A stretch of DNA of 64,000 nucleotides from Gluconobacter oxydans (GTDB taxonomy: Bacteria > Pseudomonadota > Alphaproteobacteria > Acetobacterales > Acetobacteraceae), in assembly GCF_006539685.1 (NCBI RefSeq), contig NZ_BJNM01000003.1, positions 62,001-126,000 of the forward strand. Reading direction: 5' to 3'. A program made the translations under genes and the position numbers. This document shows, one piece after another, positions 47,513 through 57,817 of the stretch (position 1 is its first letter; each line of letters starts with the position of its first letter). The notes under the pieces are model-generated. The model was not told the DNA's origin. It ran no database searches and saw only the letters and a list, made by a program, of their open reading frames with translations.

Positions 47513-48919
47513 TCAGTGCCCTGCATTCTCGCCGGAGAAATCAGGTGCCTCGAGACCGGAGGCCTCAAGCTGGGCAGCCAGCGCTGCCTTCAGACGGTCA
47601 AGCCCGGCGTCGTCACGCGCTTCCGCCCGGGCCACCAGAACGGCTTGGGTGTTAGAAGCCCGAAGCAGCCACCAGCCATCGGGCGTATTGACGCGAACAC
47701 CGTCAATTTCGGACACATCCGCGCCCTCTCGCCGCAGACGTTCGGCCACTTCCGTGATGACCTCGAACTTGCGTTTGTCATCGCAGTTGAAACGAAGCTC
47801 AGGCGTCGTAACCGTCACCGGCAGGCTGTCGCGGAAATCCGAAAGCGGTCCCGGCAGACGCGAGACAATCCCAAGAACCCGCACGGCAGCGTAAAGCGCA
47901 TCATCAAAACCGTACCACTTGTCGGCAAAGAAGATATGCCCGGACATCTCGCCCGCCAGCGGAGAGCCGGTTTCAGCCATCTTGGTCTTGATGAGCGAAT
48001 GACCCGTCTTCCACATCAGCGGCTGTCCACCAGCCTTTGCGATCTCGTCGAAGAGGATCTGGCTGGCTTTTACATCCGCGATGATCGTAGCCCCCGGATG
48101 ACGGCTCAAAACGTCCTGCGCCAGCAGAACCAGCATCTGGTCACCCCAGAAGATCTGGCCGCGATTGTCGACAATACCGATCCGGTCCGCATCACCATCA
48201 AAGGCAATCCCCAGATCGGCCTGCTTTTCGTCCACAACGCGGATCAGGTCCTGAAGATTTTTCTCGACCGTCGGATCGGGATGATGGTTCGGGAAATGCC
48301 CGTCGATCTCTCCGAACAAAACCGTATGCTCGCCCGGAAGACGCTCGACCAGACGGCTGAGCACGACACCCGCTGCGGAATTGCCATTGTCCCAGACCAC
48401 CCGAAGCGGCCGGATACCATCATAGTCCTGTACAAGCCGGTCAATATAACGGTCGGAAATATCGATTTTAGTCGCAGTTCCGTTCGTCGCGGGAAGAACG
48501 TCGCCGGATGCGGACAGACGGCCCAGTTTTCGGATCTGGTCACCGTAAAACGGTTTGCCGCCCATCATCATCTTGAAGCCGTTGTAATCGGGTGGATTAT
48601 GGCTCCCCGTGACCATGACGGCACCATCGGCGCTATCCGCCACGGAGGCGAAATAGAGCATGGGCGTCGGCCCACATCCGATCCGCGTCACTTCCGCTCC
48701 GGATTCGACGGCGCCCCGGACCAGCGCCTCTTCCAGCGTCGGCGAAGACAGACGGCCGTCATATCCGACCACAATCCGCTTTCCACCGGCGCGGATCACC
48801 ATGCTCGCGAATGTGCGACCAATGGCGAACGCGTCGGCCGGATGCAGCGTCTTTCCGACGATCCCGCGGATATCATATTCCCGCAGGCTCGTCGGATCGA
48901 AATCATGCCGGAATGGCAT
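47513..48919 (-). CDS. Phosphomannomutase/phosphoglucomutase
   Basis: Interconverts hexose-6-P and hexose-1-P, feeding GalU. The four alpha-D-phosphohexomutase domains are visible: YDIRGIVG and GYDGRLSSP at the N-terminus, the phosphoserine loop [12 protein letters not shown], the Mg-binding FDGDADRIG, and the C-terminal [20 protein letters not shown]. 468 residues, the bifunctional PMM/PGM type (AlgC-like). The start overlaps the galU stop by one base, so glucose-1-P production and use are coupled. Confidence 0.93.
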   Translation of the reverse strand: MPFRHDFDPTSLREYDIRGIVGKTLHPADAFAIGRTFASMVIRAGGKRIVVGYDGRLSSPTLEEALVRGAVESGAEVTRIGCGPTPMLYFASVADSADGAVMVTGSHNPPDYNGFKMMMGGKPFYGDQIRKLGRLSASGDVLPATNGTATKIDISDRYIDRLVQDYDGIRPLRVVWDNGNSAAGVVLSRLVERLPGEHTVLFGEIDGHFPNHHPDPTVEKNLQDLIRVVDEKQADLGIAFDGDADRIGIVDNRGQIFWGDQMLVLLAQDVLSRHPGATIIADVKASQILFDEIAKAGGQPLMWKTGHSLIKTKMAETGSPLAGEMSGHIFFADKWYGFDDALYAAVRVLGIVSRLPGPLSDFRDSLPVTVTTPELRFNCDDKRKFEVITEVAERLRREGADVSEIDGVRVNTPDGWWLLRASNTQAVLVARAEARDDAGLDRLKAALAAQLEASGLEAPDFSGENAGH

Positions 48920-49803
48920 CAGGGGGCGTCCACATACTGCTTGTACTTCTTGAGGAACGCCTTCACGGACCCGCCAAGATCCTCACGGTCGATCGAGAAG
49001 GCGATCTGGGCTTCGAGGAAGCCGGCCTTGTCACCGCAGTCATAGCGCGTGCCTTCATAGCGCAGACCGTGGAACGGCACTTCACCGATCGTCTTGGCCA
49101 TCGCATCCGTCAGCTGGACTTCATTGCCCGCGCCACGCTCCAGCTTCGCCAAATACTTCATGACGTCCGGCGTCAGCACATAGCGACCGATGATGGACAG
49201 GTTCGAGGGGGCATCTTCCGGAGCCGGCTTCTCGACCAGTCCCTTGACCTCGACCAGCTTACCGTCGTCGCTGCCGACGTCCAGAATGCCGTAGCGGTTC
49301 GTATGCTCAGACGGAACTTCCGTGACTGCCACGACATTGCCGCCGGTCTGGTTGTAGGCCTCGACCAGCTGACCGATGCAGCTGCGTCCCTTGACGATAT
49401 CGTCCGGGAGCAGAATGGCGAACGGATCGTCCCCGATGAACGAACGCGCACACCAGATCGCATGACCCAGGCCCAGCGGCTCCTGCTGCCGCACGGCCAC
49501 AAGGGAGCCCGCTTCCACACTGCTGGGTGCAAGCGCTTCAAGTGCGCTCTTCTTGCCGCGCTCCTTGAGCGTTGCTTCAAGTTCATAAGCAATGTCGAAA
49601 TAATCGATCAGGCTGTCTTTGCCACGACCGGTCACCAGACAGAATTCTTCAATCCCGGCTTCGCGGGCTTCATCGATCGCGTACTGGATCAGCGGCTTAT
49701 CGACGACAGGAAGCATTTCCTTCGGCATGGCCTTGGTCGCAGGCAGGAACCGCGTACCGAGACCGGCAACAGGAAGAACAGCTTTTTTCAGTGGCTTGAT
49801 CAC
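48919..49803 (-). CDS. galU: UTP--glucose-1-phosphate uridylyltransferase
   Basis: Makes UDP-glucose for polysaccharide, lipopolysaccharide core and cellulose-type products. The nucleotidyltransferase signature [19 protein letters not shown] begins at about residue 9, with [19 protein letters not shown] and [10 protein letters not shown]. 294 residues, typical. It heads the minus-strand galU-pgm unit; the upstream gap (49804-50033) carries a 19-base tandem repeat. Confidence 0.96.
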   Translation of the reverse strand: MIKPLKKAVLPVAGLGTRFLPATKAMPKEMLPVVDKPLIQYAIDEAREAGIEEFCLVTGRGKDSLIDYFDIAYELEATLKERGKKSALEALAPSSVEAGSLVAVRQQEPLGLGHAIWCARSFIGDDPFAILLPDDIVKGRSCIGQLVEAYNQTGGNVVAVTEVPSEHTNRYGILDVGSDDGKLVEVKGLVEKPAPEDAPSNLSIIGRYVLTPDVMKYLAKLERGAGNEVQLTDAMAKTIGEVPFHGLRYEGTRYDCGDKAGFLEAQIAFSIDREDLGGSVKAFLKKYKQYVDAP

Positions 49804-49971
49804 GAAACCTCACACATCAGCCGAAAATGACGCCCGACCGCCGAACAGGAAGTCCAGGCGCTCTCAAGGACGCAACGAGGAATAACCCTGTCTCAGTAGT
49901 CTGGCAACAAGATGGCACAGACTAAAGAACAGCAAGGAAACGCTTCGTTCCCCTGTGGGGTTTATTTTCGT

Positions 49972-50009
49972 GATGTCTGATTTTTACTGGGATGTCTGAT
50001 TTTTACTGG
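49972..50009. repeat. Two perfect 19-base tandem repeats
   Basis: GATGTCTGATTTTTACTGG occurs twice head-to-tail (49972-49990, 49991-50009). A partly inverted CGACATCTGAATGTCAG (50017-50033) lies next to the 3' end of tRNA-Leu. The repeat is 24 bases from the tRNA and about 170 from galU. Confidence 0.85.
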
Positions 50010-50033
50010 GATACACCGACATCTGAATGTCAG

Positions 50034-50119
50034 TGGTGCGGCCGAGAAGACTCGAACTTCCACGGGGTTGCCCCCACAAGCACCTCAAGCTTGCGCGTCT
50101 ACCATTCCGCCACGGCCGC
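50034..50119 (-). tRNA. tRNA-Leu (GAG)
   Basis: Complete cloverleaf with a long variable arm: acceptor GCGGCCG paired with CGGCCGC, anticodon stem CAAGC/GCTTG around loop TTGAGGT (anticodon GAG), T-arm loop TTCGAGT, encoded CCA. 86 bases. Reads CUC/CUU codons. Confidence 0.95.
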
Positions 50120-50168
50120 CCCGTGACAAACGACCCTGCTTCGTGCATGACCGTCCGGTGTGGAAGGG

Positions 50169-50197
50169 GCTATAGCTGATGCCGAAAACGAGGGCAA
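50169..50197 (-). promoter_or_regulatory. Candidate promoter for tRNA-Leu inside the lipB 5' end
   Basis: Minus strand: TTGCCC (50192-50197), 17-base spacer, TATAGC (50169-50174), initiating near 50162 and running into the tRNA at 50119. The -35 lies in the first codons of lipB. Moderate match only. Confidence 0.4.
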
Positions 50198-50880
50198 TGA
50201 CCCGAAATGAGATTTGTGAAGAAATTTTGTGGAAATCTTCCCCGGGACTGACTCCCTACCCCGAGGCCCTGACCTTCATGGAGGAGCGTGCGCGGGCCAT
50301 TCATCAGGGGACAGCAGAACCGCTGGTCTGGCTTGTCGAGCATCCTCCCGTCTTTACGGCAGGCACCTCCGCCAAAGATGCGGACCTCTACAATCCTCAC
50401 GGCTACCCGACCTATTCCGCCGGACGCGGCGGCCAGTGGACCTATCACGGACCGGGGCAAAGGCTCGGTTATGTCATGATGGATCTGACGAAGCCGAACG
50501 GCACCGTCCCGTCCCGCGACCTGCGCGCTTTTGTCGCGGGACTGGAAGGCTGGATGACCGACACCCTCGCCCGGCTCGGCGTCACGGCCTTTACCCGAGA
50601 GGGCCGGATCGGCGTCTGGACGATCGATCCCCTCACGGGCCTGGAAGCCAAGATCGGGGCGCTGGGCATCCGCGTCAGCCGGTGGGTCAGCTGGCATGGC
50701 GTTTCGATCAATGTCAGTCCCGATCTGACAGATTTCGATGGAATCGTGCCCTGCGGCATCCGCGAGTTCGGTGTCACCAGTCTCCAGCGATTCGACAGCA
50801 GCCTGACGATGGCGGATCTCGATGACGCCCTCGCCGCCGCATGGCCCGGACGGTTCGGCTCTATTCCGCAGGCGGCGTGA
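50179..50880 (+). CDS. lipB: Lipoyl(octanoyl) transferase
   Basis: Transfers octanoyl from acyl carrier protein to lipoate-dependent enzymes. The signature [16 protein letters not shown] is at about residues 80-95; the catalytic Lys ([18 protein letters not shown]) and Cys ([13 protein letters not shown]) are both present. 233 residues. ATG 50179 has GGAAGGGG nine bases upstream; ATG 50197 is a less likely alternative. The last 20 bases overlap the convergent lolA gene. Confidence 0.95.
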
Positions 50881-51454
50881 AGACGGACGGGGCGATGGCC
50901 ACGCCCTGCTGCACAGCGGAAAGCTCCACCACGAAATGATGCTGTCGGGCATCCACGCCCTGCAACCCGATCAAACCGAGCTGACCGTTCACCTCCGAAA
51001 ACTGGATCGTCAGCAGCCCCTGGGACGGATTATCCGCCTGCGCGACCGAAATCTGCAGCGACCCGTCCCCATGCCGCACATCCGTAACCTGCACGTCACC
51101 ATCGAACCGGATCGGATATTTCAGCAGCAGGCCGAGCGGATTGTGACGCAGCGACAGATGCGTGACAGCGCCCGTTGCCGGATCATCGAGCACAAGGTGC
51201 CCGTCACCCGCGACGAGTTCCATCGGATGCGGCGCCACATAATCCAGCCTCAGATGCCCCGGAATATAGGAAAAACGCCCCGCGCTCTCCCCGGCATCCG
51301 GCCCATGTTGCAGGAAGGCGGCCTGCAGTCCCTGAACACCGTTCAGATAGGCCTCGATACGATGCACGTCGTCCTGCTCGGCCGCAGGCAGGTGGCCATA
51401 GCCACCCGTCGCACAGCCTGACAGCAGAAGGAGGGCCAGCAGAGCACGTTTCAT
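50861..51454 (-). CDS. LolA-like lipoprotein
   Basis: 197 residues resembling the outer-membrane lipoprotein carrier family (LolA/LolB-like fold): [20 protein letters not shown] and [20 protein letters not shown] are typical of LolA, but the N-terminus ends in a lipobox (LLLLSGC), whereas LolA itself is soluble periplasmic. So it is probably an anchored LolA-fold protein. Its start overlaps the bolA stop by four bases. It converges on lipB with 20 bases of antisense overlap. Confidence 0.82.
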
Positions 51455-51765
51455 GGGGTTTTCTCTCCATGCAGAACCAGCGACAGCGCATGCAGCCCGG
51501 AGCTGAATTCCGCAGCCAGCAGACCATTGACCAGCCGATGGCGCGCCACCCGGTTCAGTCCGTCAAACCGCGCACTTGTGATGGCGACATTGAAATGCGT
51601 CTCCCCACCGCCCCCAAGAGCTTTCGCCCCGGCATGATGCGCATGACGGGCGCTGTCATCCTGGATCTCGAGTGTCGTGGGCGAAAGTTCCCGTCGAAGG
51701 ATCGCCTCGATCCTTTCCCGTCGGATGGAGTGCGGCGCGGAAGAGCGTGAAGCTGTTTCAGACAT
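51451..51765 (-). CDS. BolA-family protein
   Basis: 104 residues, with IQDDSARHAHHAGAKALGGG and THFNVAITSARFDGLNRVARHRLVN, the BolA class II KH-like fold and its conserved His. BolA proteins usually partner monothiol glutaredoxins in Fe-S handling or bind DNA; the glutaredoxin in this window is dithiol and distant. Coupled to the LolA-like gene by ATGA. The J-domain gene diverges 69 bases away, matching a common alphaproteobacterial order bolA / J-protein / cobS-cobT. Confidence 0.92.
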   Translation of the reverse strand: MSETASRSSAPHSIRRERIEAILRRELSPTTLEIQDDSARHAHHAGAKALGGGGETHFNVAITSARFDGLNRVARHRLVNGLLAAEFSSGLHALSLVLHGEKTP

Positions 51766-51834
51766 GATGAAAATCGTCCAGCTGGAGGAATGGCCGCTTG
51801 CATCGTGCGGCTGTGATTGCCCATATCAGACACC

Positions 51835-52455
51835 ATGCAGCGCAAATCCACCAGACACCGGGCCTTCGATCCCGATCCTGACGCGCCGGAACAGGTCTGC
51901 GACCATCCGGGCTGCAACGAACCTGCGGGCTACCGTGCGCCGCGCGGGCGCGATGCCCTGCGCTCGTATTTCTGGTTCTGCCTTGAGCATGTCCGCGAAT
52001 ACAATTCCCGCTGGGATTTCTATCGCGGTATGACGCCGGGCCAGATCGAAGCGCATCTGCGGGCTGACGTCTCATGGCAGCGCCCGTCCTGGAAGCTCGG
52101 CACCGGCACGGCCAACAAGGCCGAGTTCAACGAGGATGACATCCTCGACCCGCTCGACATTCTTGGCGCGACCCGCCACAGCCGGGCCGAACGGGCGAAA
52201 GATGCGGCCCGGCAGCGCGCGTCTGCCCAGACCGCCGGAATCCCCGAGCCCCTGCGCCAGCCCCTTGCGACCCTGGACCTGACATGGCCTGTCTCTTTCG
52301 ATGACGTGAAAACCCGCTATCGCGCCCTCGCCCGCCAGCATCATCCCGATGCCAATATCGGCGATGCGAAATCCGAAGAGCGTTTCAAAGCCATCGGCTC
52401 GGCCTATGCCGTGCTGAAAGTCCATTTTACGCGACAGGATGATTTCGTTTCCTGA
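51835..52455 (+). CDS. J-domain protein upstream of cobS
   Basis: 206 residues. An N-terminal region with a Cys-His set ([28 protein letters not shown]) that could bind a metal precedes a C-terminal J domain with the HPD motif ([12 protein letters not shown]), expected to stimulate DnaK. Start ATG 51835 follows a stretch without strong Shine-Dalgarno; an upstream TTG at 51817 is less likely. cobS begins 85 bases later. The conserved neighbourhood suggests a role in chelatase maturation, but that is inference. Confidence 0.85.
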   Translation: MQRKSTRHRAFDPDPDAPEQVCDHPGCNEPAGYRAPRGRDALRSYFWFCLEHVREYNSRWDFYRGMTPGQIEAHLRADVSWQRPSWKLGTGTANKAEFNEDDILDPLDILGATRHSRAERAKDAARQRASAQTAGIPEPLRQPLATLDLTWPVSFDDVKTRYRALARQHHPDANIGDAKSEERFKAIGSAYAVLKVHFTRQDDFVS

Positions 52456-52540
52456 ATTTTTAGACTGGAACACAGGACGCCGAGGCTCCATCTTCTCCAG
52501 AACGTCCTGATCCAAGAGCCAGAGAAAGCCCAAGAGTCCC

Positions 52541-53557
52541 ATGAGTGATTTCGCGACGATTGACACCCCGGAAGCCGTGACCACCGCTGAAAATGCCGCG
52601 GTCCCGACCAGCGTTCTCGGCGCTCCCGATCTCATGGTCTCCTCGGCAGAAGTCTTCGGCATCCGCACGGACATGCAGGTTCCGGCCTATTCCGTACGCA
52701 CGGAACATGTCCCCGACATCGACCCGTCCTACAAGTTCGACGAGGACACCACCCGGGCCATTCTCGCGGGATTTGCCTTCAACCGGCGCGTCATGGTCCA
52801 GGGCTTCCACGGCACCGGCAAGTCCTCCCATATCGAGCAGATCGCCGCACGCCTGAACTGGCCCTGCGTCCGGATTAACCTCGACAGCCATGTCTCGCGG
52901 ATCGATCTGATCGGCAAAGATGCGATCGTGCTCAAAGACGGCAAGCAGATCACGGAATTCCGCGAAGGCCTGCTGCCCTGGTGCCTCCAGCATCCCTGCG
53001 CCCTGATCTTCGACGAATACGATGCCGGCCGCCCGGACGTGATGTTCGTTATCCAGCGCGTGCTGGAAGCCGAAGGGCATCTGACCCTTCTGGACCAGAA
53101 CCGCGTCATCCGTCCGAACCCCGCTTTCCGTCTGTTCGCGACCGCCAACACGGTGGGTCTGGGTGATACGACCGGCCTGTATCACGGCACCCAGCAGATC
53201 AATCAGGGCCAGATGGACCGCTGGAACATCGTCGCCACCCTGAACTACCTGCCGCTGGAACAGGAAGTCGGCATCGTCACGTCCAAGCTGAAGATCCCCG
53301 CAGAAGACAAGGACGCCACGACGCTGGTCGAGCGGATGGTCGCCCTGGCGAACCTCACGCGCTCCGGCTTCATGGCCGGCGACATCTCGACCGTCATGTC
53401 CCCGCGCGCCGTCATCGCCTGGGCGGAGAACAACCGCATCTTCAACGACGTGGCGTTCTCCTTCCGCCTCACCTTCCTCAACAAATGCGATGAGGCCGAG
53501 CGCGGAATCGTGGCGGAATACTACCAGCGCTGCTTCAACGCCTCACCGCTGGCCTGA
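52541..53557 (+). CDS. cobS: Cobaltochelatase subunit CobS
   Basis: AAA+ ATPase subunit of the aerobic cobaltochelatase, which inserts Co2+ into hydrogenobyrinate diamide with CobN and CobT. Walker A is [10 protein letters not shown] at about residue 92 and Walker B is [34 protein letters not shown] contains sensor 1. 338 residues. Four bases separate it from cobT. The large CobN subunit is not in this window. Confidence 0.95.
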   Translation: MSDFATIDTPEAVTTAENAAVPTSVLGAPDLMVSSAEVFGIRTDMQVPAYSVRTEHVPDIDPSYKFDEDTTRAILAGFAFNRRVMVQGFHGTGKSSHIEQIAARLNWPCVRINLDSHVSRIDLIGKDAIVLKDGKQITEFREGLLPWCLQHPCALIFDEYDAGRPDVMFVIQRVLEAEGHLTLLDQNRVIRPNPAFRLFATANTVGLGDTTGLYHGTQQINQGQMDRWNIVATLNYLPLEQEVGIVTSKLKIPAEDKDATTLVERMVALANLTRSGFMAGDISTVMSPRAVIAWAENNRIFNDVAFSFRLTFLNKCDEAERGIVAEYYQRCFNASPLA

Positions 53558-53561
53558 TCCC

Positions 53562-55436
53562 TTGTCTGCTCCCAAGACTTCCCTCACCGACGAAGAACGG
53601 CAGGAACGCTTCCGTCAGGCCACCATCGCCACTCTGCGCGCCATGGGCGGAGCGCCGGAGCAGGGCGTGGATTTTCAGGGGGCCGTCAACGGAAGCCGCC
53701 AGAACGCCGCCGCTGCCGGCAATGTGGAACTGCCCTATCTGTCGCGCCACATGCACGACTGGGAAATCCGCAAGATCCGGGGGGCAGCGGATTCCGCTGC
53801 CCTGCGGATGCGGTACCATGCCCAGAAAGACGCAGGCGCACCGGCTGAGCCCGTAGCCCGTCAGGCGTTCGATGCGCTGGAACAGGCCCGTTGCGAGGTC
53901 TACGGCTCGCGCCACATGGCAGGCGTACGCGCCAATCTGGAACAGCGTGTCGCCCAGCATTGCGCCGAACTTGGCTGCAACCGGATGAAAACGCGCGAGG
54001 ACATGCCGGCTCCCGTCGCGCTGGATCTCCTTGCCCGAGAAGCCATGAGCGGCCATCCCATGCCTGTTCAGGCCGGAGCGGCTCTGGATGAATGGCGCGC
54101 GTCCCTGACGCCCGCGGCAAAAGCCGCACTCGCCGACATGGCCCGCACCCAGAGCGACCAGACGGCCTTCGCTCGCGCCACAACCCGCTTCCTCGGCGCC
54201 TGCAAGCTCACAACCGTCCCCGATGAGGACGAAGAGCAGATGGCCCCGTCTGATCTGCCGTCCGACGAAGGGGAAACGACGGACAGCGACGCACCTGAGG
54301 CAGAAGGTCAGGACCAGCAGGCCCCTGCCGCCACCGAAGAGGAAGAAGACGGCTACCAGCCCGAGAGCGGAGAGACTGGCCTTTCCGGCGAAAGCGAAGC
54401 CACGGAATCCGCCGAGATGTCGGAAGACGGCACCGAAGAAGCTGCCGGACCTTCAGACCAGCAGGCCGACACCGGCCCTTCCGAAGCTCCCAATACCTAT
54501 AAAGCGTACACCACCGATTTCGACGAGGAAGTGAACGCCTCCGATCTGTGTGACGCCGACGAACTGGACCGTCTGCGTCAGAAACTCGACCAGCAGATGT
54601 CCCAGCTCCATGGCCTGGTCTCACGCCTTGCACACCGGCTGCAACGCCGCCTCATGGCGCAGCAGCAGCGCCGCTGGGAGTTCGAGCAGGAAGAAGGCAT
54701 TCTCGACGCCGGGCGCCTGTCCCGCGTCGTGACCAATCCGACCCTTCCGCTCTCGTGCAAGCATGAATGCGAGACGGAGTTCCGCGACACGGTCGTCACT
54801 CTCCTGATCGATAATTCAGGCTCCATGCGTGGCCGCCCGATCGGCACGGCCGCCATCTGCGGCGACATTCTGGCCCGCACGCTCGAACGCTGCGGCGTGA
54901 AGGTCGAAGTTCTTGGGTTCACGACCCGCCAGTGGAAAGGTGGCCAGAGCCGTGGGCGCTGGCTTAAGAACGGACGCACGCCCCAGCCGGGGCGCCTGAA
55001 CGATTTGCGCCACATCATCTACAAGGATGCCGACACGCCCCTGCGGCGCGCCCGGCGCAATCTGGGCCTGATGCTGCGCGACGGTCTGCTCAAGGAAAAC
55101 ATCGACGGCGAAGCCCTGCTCTGGGCCTGGAAACGGCTGCGCCGCCGCCCGGAACACCGCCATATCCTGATGGTGATTTCCGATGGCGCGCCGGTCGATG
55201 ACAGCACGTTTTCCGCCAATCCGCACAACTATCTGGAAGACCATCTGCGAAAGGTGATCGCCTGGATCGAGGCGGATCGCGGGACGGAACTTCTGGCCAT
55301 CGGCATCGGCCATGACGTCACGCGCTATTATCGCAACAGCGTCACCATCAGCTCCGCCGAAGACCTCGGCGGAACCATGATGGCCCAGCTCAGCGCCCTG
55401 TTCGCGCCTGCAGGCGCTCGTCGCGCAGCGCAATAA
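53562..55436 (+). CDS. cobT: Cobaltochelatase subunit CobT
   Basis: Partner of CobS, 624 residues from TTG 53562. An N-terminal domain is followed by a long Glu/Asp/Gln-rich linker (about residues 225-330) and a C-terminal von Willebrand A domain with the MIDAS sequence [13 protein letters not shown]. The open frame extends back into cobS, but the TTG four bases after the cobS stop gives [14 protein letters not shown], the family N-terminus. The 3' end overlaps the convergent decarboxylase gene by 47 bases. Confidence 0.93.
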   Translation: MSAPKTSLTDEERQERFRQATIATLRAMGGAPEQGVDFQGAVNGSRQNAAAAGNVELPYLSRHMHDWEIRKIRGAADSAALRMRYHAQKDAGAPAEPVARQAFDALEQARCEVYGSRHMAGVRANLEQRVAQHCAELGCNRMKTREDMPAPVALDLLAREAMSGHPMPVQAGAALDEWRASLTPAAKAALADMARTQSDQTAFARATTRFLGACKLTTVPDEDEEQMAPSDLPSDEGETTDSDAPEAEGQDQQAPAATEEEEDGYQPESGETGLSGESEATESAEMSEDGTEEAAGPSDQQADTGPSEAPNTYKAYTTDFDEEVNASDLCDADELDRLRQKLDQQMSQLHGLVSRLAHRLQRRLMAQQQRRWEFEQEEGILDAGRLSRVVTNPTLPLSCKHECETEFRDTVVTLLIDNSGSMRGRPIGTAAICGDILARTLERCGVKVEVLGFTTRQWKGGQSRGRWLKNGRTPQPGRLNDLRHIIYKDADTPLRRARRNLGLMLRDGLLKENIDGEALLWAWKRLRRRPEHRHILMVISDGAPVDDSTFSANPHNYLEDHLRKVIAWIEADRGTELLAIGIGHDVTRYYRNSVTISSAEDLGGTMMAQLSALFAPAGARRAAQ

Positions 55437-56817
55437 CGGCGTCCAGCATCCGGTCGGTATGGACGGTCGTGGTCCGGTGATTGACGATCGCCGCCCGCAC
55501 CGCCAGCCGACCGTTGATCTTCGTCGTGGACGGCGCGGCGATCCCGCTTTCATGCAGATCCTGCACCAGTTCCGAGACTTCGGCATCTTCAAGACCGTCG
55601 ATCCCGAAGCAGACGATATTCAACGTCACCGGCGCCAGCAGAACCAGCCCGTCCGTCCGCTCCACGCGCCGCGCCAGATCGGCAGCCACGTCACAGCATG
55701 TTTCGACCATTTCTCCCATGCGCCCGGCCCCGTAATGGCCCAGCGTCATCCAGACCTTGAGCGCCCGGAAGCCGCGTGACAGATCCGGCCCGAAGTCACA
55801 GAACCAGGGCGCCCCGGCCGCAAGCCCGCGCTCTTCACGCACGAGATAATCCAGGGACTGCGCAAAAGCCGCCGCATGTTTACGGCTGTCGCGCACCAGA
55901 ACGCAGCCCGCGTCATAGGGAACCTGCGCCCATTTATGGAAATCAAAAGCCAGACTGTCTGCTTTCCCTATCCCGGCAAGCTGCGGCTGAAAGCGCGATG
56001 AAAGACAGGCCAACGCCCCGAATGCCGCATCCACATGGAACCAGAGGCCAGCCTCACGAACGACCGCCTCGATCGCCACCAGATCGTCAATCGCCCCGCA
56101 GTCAACGGTTCCGGCCGTGCCCGCAACCATGAACGGCACGAAACCGGCCTTCCGGTCCTCGGCGATCATGTCCCGCAAGGCGCTGACATCCATACGATGA
56201 TCCGCCAGAACGGGGACACGCCGCAGCACTTCGCTTCCCAGCCCTGCCAGATCAAACGCCCGCGGCAGACATCCATGAGCAGTCGTCGCGGCATAACCCA
56301 CGAGCCTGCGGCCAGCGATGCCTTCCTTCCGGATGGACAGGTCCTGCGCCCGGCTTGCCGTGATCACGCTGATGAAATTGGCCATGGACGAGCCCGTTAC
56401 CAGACAGCCCGAACCGTCCTGCGGCATGCCGACCATCTGCAGGGCCCAGCGAATAACCTCACGCTCGACCTCGATCGGCGCGTGATCGCGTCCACCACAA
56501 TTCGCATTCAGGCCACCAGCCAGCATTTCCGCCAGCATCCCGACCGGTGTACCCGCGCCATGCACCCATCCCATGAAACCGGGATGTGTATTCCCCACAC
56601 CATAAGGCACGACCAGATCAAGATAACGCCCGTACAGATCGTCGAGGGAATGTCCCTTTTCCGGCAATCCTTCCTTCAGAGCCTGCCGGGCAGAAGATGG
56701 CATGGGTCTCCAGACGGGCCCCTCTCCCACATGCTCCATGCGGTCAAAAACCTCGTCCAGCATCCGGTGCCCGATGTCACGAATGTCGCGCCAGTCGGTA
56801 GGGTCCAGTCCGGCCAT
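55390..56817 (-). CDS. PLP-dependent group II decarboxylase (aromatic amino acid decarboxylase type)
   Basis: 475 residues. The fold-type I decarboxylase landmarks are present: [40 protein letters not shown] and the PLP-binding lysine in [15 protein letters not shown]. The subfamily includes aromatic-L-amino-acid, glutamate and other decarboxylases; substrate is not assigned. A shadow frame of this gene encodes nothing family-like. It overlaps the end of cobT antisense by 47 bases and is 77 bases downstream of the DUF1217 gene. Confidence 0.9.
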   Translation of the reverse strand: MAGLDPTDWRDIRDIGHRMLDEVFDRMEHVGEGPVWRPMPSSARQALKEGLPEKGHSLDDLYGRYLDLVVPYGVGNTHPGFMGWVHGAGTPVGMLAEMLAGGLNANCGGRDHAPIEVEREVIRWALQMVGMPQDGSGCLVTGSSMANFISVITASRAQDLSIRKEGIAGRRLVGYAATTAHGCLPRAFDLAGLGSEVLRRVPVLADHRMDVSALRDMIAEDRKAGFVPFMVAGTAGTVDCGAIDDLVAIEAVVREAGLWFHVDAAFGALACLSSRFQPQLAGIGKADSLAFDFHKWAQVPYDAGCVLVRDSRKHAAAFAQSLDYLVREERGLAAGAPWFCDFGPDLSRGFRALKVWMTLGHYGAGRMGEMVETCCDVAADLARRVERTDGLVLLAPVTLNIVCFGIDGLEDAEVSELVQDLHESGIAAPSTTKINGRLAVRAAIVNHRTTTVHTDRMLDAVIALRDERLQARTGR

Positions 56818-56894
56818 GATTATCCCTTCACCTGAAATCCGTCAGGTGTCTGCGATACAGGGCCGCCCGGTCGATGTCACGTCAGGAAAAACGC

Positions 56895-57716
56895 TCAGAA
56901 CAGCGCAGAATAGAGTGACGAACTGCTGTCGCTACTCGAGTTCCCGGTAAAGAGGGAAAGAATGCTCGTGCTAGACCCGCTCCCGCCATAGAGGGTCAGC
57001 ATGCTTGCAGGCGTCGTGCTCGTAACGGGGTGGATCTGCAGCAAGGCAAGATATTGCTGCGCGAACTGCTGGATTCCCTGTTTCGTACTGAGTTTGGACA
57101 TATCCAGCTTCGATCCAAGCAGACGGACCTGCTGATCATAATCCAGGGCACCGAACTGTGTCGTGTCAAAACCGGAGACAACCTCAGCCACTTTCAGGAG
57201 CTTCGGATCCGCCATCACATTGGCAAGAGTCATATCCGTCGTGGCCGTCCGGGTGAAATACAGCGCATCCCCCAGGCCCGGCGTTTCTGTCTGCAGGCTG
57301 TCTTCGTAACTGTTGGTCAGGTAGCTCTGCGTGATGCTCTGCACGGTGTCGGAAGACGCCAGGGGGGAAGTCGACCAGTCGGAAAAGGCATTCGCAAACG
57401 CCTTCCAAGCCGAATTTCCGCTGGTCTGGGCCAGGGATTTGGACGAGGTCGGATCCTGCGTCATGAGATCCTTGAGGACCGCCGTCTGACCAATGACAGA
57501 AGACATTCCATAGGCCCCGAGCACTACCGTGAGGGCCTTGTAGTTTTTCAGAAGCTGCTCCGGTGTCTTGATCGAAGCCGCATCCTTCTGGAAGGCCGTG
57601 ACGGCCTGCTGGGCGGAGACGCTTGTTTTTTCCCACTTGTTCGCCGAAGAGTCTTCATCCTTGATGATGGAGACATACTGCGGAATGGCGGGCATGGCGG
57701 AAATGGAGGAAGACAC
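56895..57716 (-). CDS. DUF1217 protein (flagellar-associated family)
   Basis: 273 residues with repeated helical segments: AVTAFQKDAASIKTPEQLL, YKALTVVLGAYGM, VQSITQSYLTNSYEDSL and IQQFAQQYLALLQ match DUF1217, a family encoded near flagellar genes in alphaproteobacteria. No signal peptide; the C-terminus is Ser-rich. No flagellar gene is in this window. ATG 57716 follows GAGAAACGC, a moderate site. Ser/Gly-rich tail gives a lower-complexity end than usual. Confidence 0.78.
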   Translation of the reverse strand: MSSSISAMPAIPQYVSIIKDEDSSANKWEKTSVSAQQAVTAFQKDAASIKTPEQLLKNYKALTVVLGAYGMSSVIGQTAVLKDLMTQDPTSSKSLAQTSGNSAWKAFANAFSDWSTSPLASSDTVQSITQSYLTNSYEDSLQTETPGLGDALYFTRTATTDMTLANVMADPKLLKVAEVVSGFDTTQFGALDYDQQVRLLGSKLDMSKLSTKQGIQQFAQQYLALLQIHPVTSTTPASMLTLYGGSGSSTSILSLFTGNSSSDSSSSLYSALF

Positions 57717-57817
57717 GCGCGTTTCTCCGAAAAAGGAGTAGGTCCGTCACTCTATCTCCCCATTCCCTAATACAGTCTTAACGTCTCCTGTCCTTCTCCA
57801 CAGTCCGGAACCCCCTC

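Noticed and set aside
47510-49045. 511-residue plus-strand open frame opposite the phosphomutase
   Set aside because: Shadow frame; the minus-strand gene has all active-site motifs.
49944-49970. Terminator-like CCCC-TGT-GGGG followed by T-rich sequence
   Set aside because: Stem is only four pairs and the loop of three is too tight; too weak to call.
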